Assembly (NCBI RefSeq): GCF_021917145.1
Contig: NC_061061.1
Coordinates: 2,923,390 to 2,987,389, forward strand
Length of the DNA: 64,000 bases
Direction of reading: 5' to 3'
Origin: Hypomesus transpacificus
Lineage: Eukaryota; Chordata; Actinopteri; Osmeriformes; Osmeridae
Program-made: the position numbers and the translations under genes
Notes under the pieces: model-generated
Databases searched by the model: none
Seen by the model: only the letters and a program-made list of their open reading frames with translations
Told to the model about the DNA's origin: nothing
Part shown: piece after piece, positions 56,901 to 64,000 of the stretch
Layout of the letters: the number at the start of each line of letters is the position of its first letter
How positions within the stretch are numbered: position 1 is the stretch's first letter

Positions 56901-59900
56901 ACTTCCAGGGCACGTGTGTGTACCAGCTGGCTGGGCTCTGCTCCAGGCGCCCTGGTCTGGTGTCTTTCCAAGTGTTGGTGCAGAACGACTTCCGGGGTAG
57001 CAGGGTGGTGTCTTACACCAAGGTGGTAGAGGTCAAGGTCTACTCTCAGACCATTTCCATCAGCAAGGACTACAAGGGCCTAGTCATGGTAAGCAAAATT
57101 GGCTTTTAGTCATTGCGTACAGGAATCTAAATGGAGCAATGTACTGGATCACTGCCAGGAAACGATTGAAGAAAAACGGCCCATTCCTGTCTGATCCATT
57201 TATCCCCAGGTAAATGGAGAGTTGCTGAACCTGCCAGTGTCCCTGAGTGAAGGCCAGGTAACGGTCTACAAGAGCGGCTGGTACGCTGTGGTCACCACGG
57301 ACTTTGGCCTCAAGGTCTCCTTCGACTGGAACAGCAACGCCTTCGTCACCCTCCCCAGCACCTACCAGGGCGCCGTCTGTGGCTTGTGCGGCAACTACAA
57401 CGGCAAGTCCCAGGACGACCTCGTGCCCACCAACGGAAAAGCTCCGGTGAGCGCTCTGGAGTTTGGCAGCAGCTGGCGGGTGGAGGAGATCCCTGGCTGC
57501 GTCCACGGCTGTAAGGGCACCTGTCCCGAGTGTGACGTGACCCAGAAGAGGGAGTACGAGACGGGCGACTTCTGTGGGCTCCTGAGGGACCCCAAGGGCC
57601 CGTTCAGGGACTGCCACGGCCAGGTGGATCCGGCGGGCCACTTTGAAGATTGCGTTTATGACGTGTGTCTGTACAAGGGCAGGAAGGACGTGCTGTGCCA
57701 GGCCCTCACTGCCTACACCTCAGCCTGCCAGGCCGCGGGAGCCAAGGTCTACACCTGGAGGTCGAACCAGCTCTGTGGTGAGAGCTGTTCATTGAAACAC
57801 ATTTTTTATTAACCTTCCTCTTTATCCAAATTCTATACATACTCCACAGAGGAGATCTCATTGATTGCTCCCGTCTCCCAGATGTGCGTTGCTCGGCCAA
57901 CAGCCACTACGACGTGTGTGCGTCCAGCTGCCCTGCCACCTGCAGCGGCCTGTCGTCACCGCAGGGTTGCCGGGCCCAGTGCAAGGAGGGCTGCTCCTGC
58001 GACGAAGGCCACATCCTCAGCGGGGACGGCTGTGTGCCTTTCTCCCAGTGTGGCTGTCTCCAAGGCGGTCGCTACTACCAGGTGGGACAGGTGTTCTACC
58101 CTAATGGGAAGTGTGACGAGGAGTGCAGCTGCACACAGGATGGACAGGTACGGTATACAAAGACCGGCTCTTGAACAATCAATAACGAATCTCGACGCAT
58201 CTCCAACAGGAAAACCAACCGCTTTCAGTGATTTATAGCAAATATTATCCCCAGGTGATGTGTAAGAAGTTCTCCTGTGGTCCGAATGAGAAGTGTGAGG
58301 TGGTGGACGGAGTCCAGAAATGCAATCCAGTGGGTAAGGCTGTGTGCCAAGCCTCTGGCGACCCACACTACTTGTCCTTCGATGGCCTGGCTTTCGACTT
58401 CCAGGGCACCTGCACCTATACCCTAGCCAAGGGCTGCGGGCTGGATGGCACCCGGCTGGTGCCTTTTGCTGTGCAGGTGGAAAACGAGTCTTGGAACAAC
58501 CGCAAGGTTTCTGTCACCAAACTGGTTGCGCTGGAGGTCTACGGCTTCACCCTCATCTTCAGAAACAACATGTTTGGTGTCCTGGTGAGGCTATGCGCAT
58601 CACTAACTAGTCGAATTATGATAAAGGAATCCTTCAGGATTAAAGTGAATTGAAACCTGATTCAATTGAAGTATGATATGGGCAAATCATTGTCAAATGT
58701 TTCCTCAGGTGGATGGCGTGTTCAACAACCTGCCCCTGAGTCTGAACAATGGGGCCGTGCAGGTGTACAAGCAGGGCTTCCACTATACCATCTCCACAGA
58801 CTTTGGCCTGCTTGTGACCTATGACCTCGTCTACCACGTCACAGTCACCGTGCCTGGCAACTACCGCGACAAGACTTGCGGCCTCTGTGGCAACTTTAAC
58901 GGAAACCGCGCTGACGACTTCACCATGTCCGACAATCGTGTGACAAAGAATGTCAATGCGTTCGGGGCTTCCTGGAAGGTGGCCATAAAGGGTGTGTTGT
59001 GCGACAACGGCTGCTCTGGAAACGCGTGTCCGGTTTGTGACCCCCCGAAGAAGGCCGTGTTTGAAAAGCCCAGCCACTGTGGGGTCATAACGGCTCCCAA
59101 GGGCCCCTTTGCAGCCTGCCACAGTAAACTGGACCCCGTGTCTTACTTCAACGACTGCGTGTATGATTTATGCGTCTCCGAGGGCGACGAGAAGGTGTTG
59201 TGTGACAGTGTGGCGGCCTACGCCTTCAACTGTCACATGGCAGGAGTGGACATCGACTGGAGGACTCCCTCCTTCTGTCGTGAGTGACGGTCCTGTTATG
59301 CCTTCTAGCTGGGGAAACGACAAACGTGATTGACGGCATGGTGTCAGCTTCGTACGCTTCAGCAATGCAAAATCATTTATGATTCTTCTGTTCCTCTTGC
59401 AGCCATGAAGTGTCCAGTTAACAGTCATTATGAGGTGTGTGCTGATGCCTGCTCTTCAGCCTGTCCTAGTCTGACTGACGCAGTGAAGTGCTCCAAGTGT
59501 TCTGAGGGCTGCGAGTGTGACGCTGGCTTCCTCTTCAACGGCCAGACCTGCGTCCAGCAGAAGCAGTGTGGCTGCTATGACCATGGACGGACATACCTGG
59601 TAGAGATGGGGTTATTCTGGGGTGTCGTACGGTTACAGTAATATGGGTGTTACAGTTGTAAAAGTGAGAAGTTTGTGTGGATGCAGCATAACAATGACCT
59701 TAATGGGTGTCCTTAATGTAACAAACTTCCTGTATGTGACCAGGCTGGTGAGGTGGTGTACTTGGCAGAGTGCAGTCAGAAGTGCTCCTGTGACCCTCTG
59801 AAGGGGCTTGTCTGTGTGGCTCACTCCTGCCCCACCAACACAAAGTGTCTGATCAAGAAAGACGTCAAGTCCTGCTACAACACAGGCAAGGCTCTTTTAA

Positions 59901-60244
59901 TCTTGCGCACGCGCACTTTCAAGAATTCTGGTGGTAATTACATTTCCCATCTTGAGGCTTTTCACAAATCGGAACTTGGCACCATATTTTTAATTGTAAA
60001 CGGAGAGGCACCATATTTTTAATTGTAAACGGAGAGGCTGTGGAACACCAACCGTCTTGACCCTCTATAGATCCCTGTAAGGATGCTGGTTGACTACCAA
60101 AGGGATGAGACTGATGTATCGTTCTCCTCTTTCTTTCCAGTGGCCTGTAAAAGATGTGGCTCCAACAGCATGGACTGTCCACTTCCAATGCCAGGAGGAT
60201 GTAGATGGTGGTGCTTAAGTCACTGCATTGTAGATGCCATTTAG
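53981..60244 (+). CDS. fcgbp: IgGFc-binding protein-like (FCGBP), VWD-domain mucus protein with damaged N-terminal region
   Basis: Large secreted Cys-rich protein of mucus. First exon 53981-54026 encodes signal peptide MGTQLLLSFVSLLVSG. The region 54130-55117 corresponds to the IgGFc-binding domain but is interrupted by stops and frame changes (separate entry). Intact exons follow: 55291-55643, 55825-56404, 56490-57088, 57210-57777, 57882-58147, 58255-58584, 58709-59279, 59403-59599, 59744-59885, 60141-60244. All phases match and they end at TAG 60242-60244. They encode three VWD units, with AMGDPHYRTFDGR, ARGDPHYQSFDQQ and ASGDPHYLSFDGL, and CGLCGN(F/Y)N in each. Each is followed by C8 and TIL modules (for example CPANSHYELCGSPCPATC, CSANSHYDVCASSCPATC, CPVNSHYEVCADACSSAC). 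The chain ends with a short Cys-rich tail. One intron (59886-60140) uses a GC donor. AATAAA is at 60384-60389. Human FCGBP has many more VWD repeats; fish FCGBP-like genes are numerous, so orthology is not claimed. Confidence 0.85.
54130..55117 (+). pseudogene. Broken IgGFc-binding domain region of the FCGBP-like gene
   Basis: Family-like peptides appear in shifting frames. FAMSFMENYKPSYAGARF meets a TAG at about 54210, followed in the same frame by RQIYALQADTSVTVKVSSLN up to a TGA at about 54376. Then VAAFNYKLYTADTSVIYPVS and GTDYYIFTPSATPLGTFKEF lie in another frame. SELTGTRVSSQLPVAV is in a third, and YDPFLIALPSQHFCSSYFLE and ISASEFSWAEIAYPQGYPDN come after further shifts. At least two stops and about four frame changes are needed over 1 kb. 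Either this domain has decayed while the VWD part is still maintained, or the assembly has errors here. Confidence 0.7.
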
Positions 60245-60383
60245 GAATGTTGTGTGCGAGAATGAATCATGCTTAATTCTGCTCAATGTTTCCATTTCTG
60301 TAATATCTACAAGTTCATGACTAACACTTTGTAATTGATACTGTTTTACTGACTATACTTAAACTGACTTGGTGTCTGCAAAA

Positions 60384-60389
60384 AATAAA
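60384..60389 (+). terminator. Polyadenylation signal AATAAA of the FCGBP-like gene
   Basis: AATAAA 140 bases after the stop codon, preceded by an A-rich stretch. Confidence 0.6.
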
Positions 60390-62263
60390 CATTCCTTGTA
60401 TCAATAGCACCATATTGTGGTCCAGGTTGAATATTCCATCTTGGTTAAATGTTCAGTTTCACAGTAGGAACATTCCCCACACTTGAGCTTACGAGTTTAT
60501 TTTGGAAATGCACCACCAATTGACCCATGGGCATCTAAACATGCGGCTCTGTGTTCTATGCATTACTTCCAACCTGGTTGCATAAACGGATATCTAACGC
60601 CTGTCGTGCTGTATGGCTGATTGCGATTCTTAGTGGTTCCCGTCAACTTCACGACGGTAAACCATGTTTATACAGTCAGTTTTCCCACATGGTTTATAAA
60701 TAAAATTGAACATTGACTGCATTCAAGTTTGTTCCGTGTTGGTTTTCCCTGAAAGCTGCTCACTTGAAGTCTTGTTTTCATGGCCCAGTCAGTTTAATAA
60801 TAAACTGAACGTTAGGCCTACTCTTCCCATTCATAGGCGCATGGGCGTCAGCAGCATTTTGAGAGTGGGGGGGACACATTTTGCCAGGGGGGTCTGGGGG
60901 TTTCTCCTCCAGAATAGAAAAAAAAAAAAAAAAAAATAGATGTACATGCAATTTCCCGCATTCTGGTGCATTTACCACAACTATTTACCATAGTTGTTAT
61001 ACATATACTGAGGGGCTGGACATAAATATATTTTGAAAATTAAACTTCCCAATAAGCAATGGGACATCTTCAACTACCTGTCACCTTTCAGCACTCACCT
61101 CAGCAACAGAGCTGTGTCCACTGCCCCTGCATGCTGCCTCTGACTCACTCAATCTCAACCACCTATAGGCTATATCAGGAGACATGGAGATGCATTGAGC
61201 ATTCTTTCATATTTATAATTGAAATAAGCTTAATGTAGATTGTTCATATGAAGATATCTTAGATGTAAATCATGTTCAGCATATCAAATTCACAATAGGT
61301 ATAGGTTTAGAAGCCTAATAATTATGTAGGCTACATAAAAAATTAGCATCTCCCTAAAGCATGACTGGACAGTTCAGAAATGGTCAAATGTGTGTTCGGA
61401 CCTGTAGTCTTTTCCGCACATCACACCCTTAGGATGTAAGCTTTCAGAAAATAAATGATTTTAGGTGGTTGAATCAGTTTCCCCAAATGGCACAGCCCAA
61501 AAAAGTATCAGCCATATACTCCCATTACCAATACTGAATTGATTATGCATCACCAGCATACTAATATGGAGAGAAGGATGTGTCTTGTCTCATTGGATAA
61601 CATCCTGAGGGTATAAGCTTTCAGAGAATATATGGTTTTAATGGTTGAATCAGTTTTGCCTTCATGTTACACAGACTAACTTGTAGCAATGACATTGTGC
61701 AAATTGCCACAATTACAAGTTGTGCAACCCTGCTTAATTTGGAAGACAATTCTGAAATAAAGTTTTTTTTCTTCTTTTCAGTCGTTAGAAAAACTAGCGT
61801 GTCAGTAAGGTTTACTCCAGATTAGCTCACGGTTGTTATGGCAATAAAAAAAACACACCAGCAATTTCTTTTGTAGCTACTTGGAAGAAACATCCTTGTC
61901 ATCTCTTTCTGCTGAAACAGTCTAGCAGAGGTCTGAACACGGCCAAAACCACAACATATTTCAGACCCAATTTAAGAAATCAACAACTGCTGTTCCACTT
62001 CTAATGGGTAAATAAAGTATGGTATTGCCTAGTGGTAGACGTAGGTAAAGAGCTTGCTTATCTAGCTAGCAAACATAATGTTTGCAGAAGGATCTTTGTG
62101 ATTGAATTAATGCTATTATAGTCAGAGAATGTCTCATAAGGGTGCTTTGGCCACTGGAGGGAAAACTTGGGAAACTGACATACTTTCCTCTTCCTCGAAA
62201 AAACCCTCCTTATGTCCATCTCGTCTGTGGGACAGTCATGTCTGAAGTGCTAGCTGCAAGCGC

Positions 62264-63138
62264 TAGTGATGTGTCGTTCGTGAACGATTCGTTCATTTTG
62301 AACGAATCCTTATAAGGACTCGGGAGTAACGAGTCCTCTCAACGAGTGATTCGTTCATTTCCCGACTCGGTCTTTCTACGAGTCTTTGGATCATTTTTCA
62401 CGTGACCTGCATAGGCTCTGTAGCTAGAGGAAACGAACGATTCGTTCCTTTCCCGACTCGGTCTTTCTACGAGTCTTTGGATCATTTTTCACGTGACCTG
62501 TATAGGCTGTAGCAAGAGGAAACGAACGATTCGTTCCTTTCCCGACTCGGTCTTTCTACGAGTCTTTGGATCATTTTTCACGTGACCTGCATAGGCTCTG
62601 TAGCTAGAGGAAACGAATGATTAGTTCCTTCCCCGACTCGGTCTTTCTACGAGTCTTTGGATCCTTTTTTCACGTGACCCGCATTGTATTTTTTAGTAGA
62701 GGAAACAGTTTCCTTATTCCCTTTTGCGTGGCCGCTGTTTTAGTAAGACGTGAATGAATGATATTCGCTCAAGTCATCATACTGACTGGTTTTGTTATTT
62801 TCACTTTACATTTACACTTACAGTTTAGTGCAGTGTAATTGTTTGACGTGATAATTAAATGCTAGTGTGATAATACATGACCAAATCATACAAACTCATG
62901 ATACATTATTTTAATGCAGGAATTTATTTTGAAATAGTATTTGCTGGTGCACATGTCATGCACTAACCTACAGTGGACGTATAGGGGCTATACGTCCTTT
63001 GCAGTGGACGTATAGCCCCCTAGCCCCCCCCCCCCCCCCCCCTGAAATGAACAAATGACTCAAAAAAAGATTCGTTCATTTTACTGAACGAGATTCAAAG
63101 AACCGAATCAGTAAAAAGAACCGAACTTCCCATCACTA
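62264..63138. mobile_element. hAT-type MITE with 8-bp target duplication GCAAGCGC
   Basis: The termini TAGTGATGTG.. and ..CCCATCACTA are inverted. The 8-bp flanks GCAAGCGC at 62256-62263 and 63139-63146 are identical. The empty site CTGCAAGCGCCATGCG is preserved in H1 copy 1 at about 51106-51121. Eight-base duplications are the mark of hAT transposition. The 875-base interior holds four copies of an about 90-base tandem unit and a C run (63013-63033). There is no open frame of note. Confidence 0.88.
62361..62695. repeat. Four tandem units of about 90 bp inside the hAT MITE
   Basis: Units starting CCCGACTCGGTCTTTCTACG occur at 62361, 62452, 62541 and 62633 (spacing 89-92). Each ends with GAACGATTCGTTC-type palindromes, which also recur near both ends of the element. 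Confidence 0.88.
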
Positions 63139-63414
63139 GCAAGCGCCATGCGTCGATCAAAGACTATGGGAGTTGAATCTGCGTGCGTGATGCTGTTTGT
63201 CTAGAAAACACGGAGTGGAGTTCTATTGCTATGGGTATTCTCCCTACTGACAAAGTGGAACGGATTTGATTGTGAAGCAATGGAAAGATCGCTGGAATAG
63301 TAGACAAGTCATGGACTAATATTTTGATCGGAAATGTGGGAGGGTCCAAACGACTTTTCTTTTTTAAGGGAAGGGGGACGTGACCCCCTAAGTTACGTTG
63401 CGGCGACGCCCATG

Positions 63415-63660
63415 CAGCTATTCATGATTGGCCAGACTCACACATGACAACTTTGAAGCATGTTTTGTCATTATTTTGACACCTTCAATTTCGCCAATGC
63501 TCAAATCTGGACCAAACTGTTTAATTAAATAAAAATGTGTTGAAGAAGGGTTTTAGTCCGCCTCTTCACTAACGGAAAGACTACGTTTAATTATAAATAA
63601 AGTAAAGTAAGCAAACAGCGCTTGATCGGCCATGACTGACGTCAACGCAGAAAACCAGAG
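63415..63660. mobile_element. Right half of the interrupted, inverted G1 transposon
   Basis: Starting with CAGCTATTCATGATTGGCCA, this is the reverse complement of about 46280-46525 in the intact G1 copy. It directly continues the half that ends at 48386. Its own terminus is replaced after about 63660. Confidence 0.75.
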
Positions 63661-63675
63661 AAGCAGGACGACTAA

Positions 63676-64000
63676 CAGTGCGTTCACACTGCAGCGACGC
63701 GATGCGAGCGACAACAGCGAGATTTTCTCAACTTTATGCAAATAAGGAGCGATTTTCGCTAGCGATGGCCAATCGGAGTGTTTTCTTGTTTCTCCTAACG
63801 TAGCAACCATGGCAAACATTTCTAGCTTTCTAGGTTTCAAGGTGAAGGAGAAACTAATCGTTTGTGTGGCTGCTTACCCAGTCCTGTACGATATATAGCT
63901 GTATTTGTACAGAGATGTTCATTTAAAAAAAACAATGCATGGCGCAAGGTTGCCGAAGTTGTTGGTGCTTGTACTTTCTAATTCAGTCTAGTGACATTAC
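63676..64000. other. Unassigned repeat-like sequence at the window edge
   Basis: GTGCGTTCACACTGCAGCGA and CGCGATGCGAGCGAC resemble the ends of small fish DNA transposons. The element runs out of the window, so its other end cannot be seen. Confidence 0.35.

Larger units (their letters stand above)
60840..63414 (+). mobile_element. hAT-like non-autonomous element H1, copy 2 (both termini present, contains a second hAT element)
   Basis: The left end CATGGGCGTCAGCAGC and the right end ..GGCGACGCCCATG form short inverted termini of hAT style. The right flank is CAGCTATT (63415-63422), which equals the left flank of copy 1 at 48379-48386. The left flank of copy 2 is different (CATAGGCG). The body matches copy 1 closely and is interrupted at 62264-63138 by another element. 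A G run and poly-A lie near the left end. No transposase is coded. Confidence 0.75.

Noticed and set aside
62361-62695. CRISPR-like array
   Set aside because: It is four whole tandem units of about 90 bp inside a MITE in a vertebrate genome, with no repeat-spacer structure.
48387-63414. Two fully independent H1 insertions
   Set aside because: Independent insertions would each be flanked by their own target duplication. Instead the left flank of copy 1 matches the right flank of copy 2, and the two flanks continue one interrupted G1 element.

Overview
This is nuclear DNA from a ray-finned fish, almost certainly a teleost. The genes are vertebrate and split by short GT-AG introns. The spacers hold CA/GA microsatellites, tRNA-headed SINEs, LINE 3' fragments and many small non-autonomous DNA transposons. 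The species cannot be fixed from the sequence. Exon chains were built by hand from splice sites and reading phase, and each coding sum quoted divides by three.

Layout: (1) 101-7067, minus: a protein 4.1R gene (epb41) with a very large Lys/Glu-rich headpiece and, as read here, a terminal exon encoding a hydrophobic tail. (2) 7068-18872: gene-poor spacer. (3) 18873-21884, plus: a TASK-2-like two-pore potassium channel (kcnk5 type). (4) 22363-25598 and 26086-28436, minus: two tandem nine-exon paraoxonase genes with almost identical last exons. (5) 29716-34200, minus: casein kinase 2 alpha (csnk2a1), complete, with two non-coding 5' exons. (6) 35371-38243, plus: an unrecognised secreted, hydrophilic protein built from small phase-1 exons. 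(7) 39186-40753 and 43293-44524, minus: the immune adaptors DAP12 (tyrobp) and DAP10 (hcst). (8) 44525-53800: transposon-dense block with one possible small Cys-rich gene near 52.5 kb. (9) 53981-60244, plus: an FCGBP-like gene with three intact VWD/C8/TIL units but a broken N-terminal IgGFc-binding region. (10) 60840-64000: more nested transposons.

The genes do not form one pathway. tyrobp and hcst belong together as adaptor chains for activating receptors of immune cells. The paraoxonases are a local tandem duplication. The FCGBP-like gene is a mucus-type secreted protein.

The most unusual observation is the architecture around the FCGBP-like gene. It lies between two direct copies of a hAT-like element whose outer flanks share the 8-bp target duplication of a single insertion into an older transposon. 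This suggests the whole gene block was inserted into, or duplicated within, a resident element. Other points are the 4.1R headpiece expansion and hydrophobic tail, a DAP10 tail that lacks the PI3K YxxM motif, likely gene conversion between paraoxonase last exons, and the novel secreted gene.
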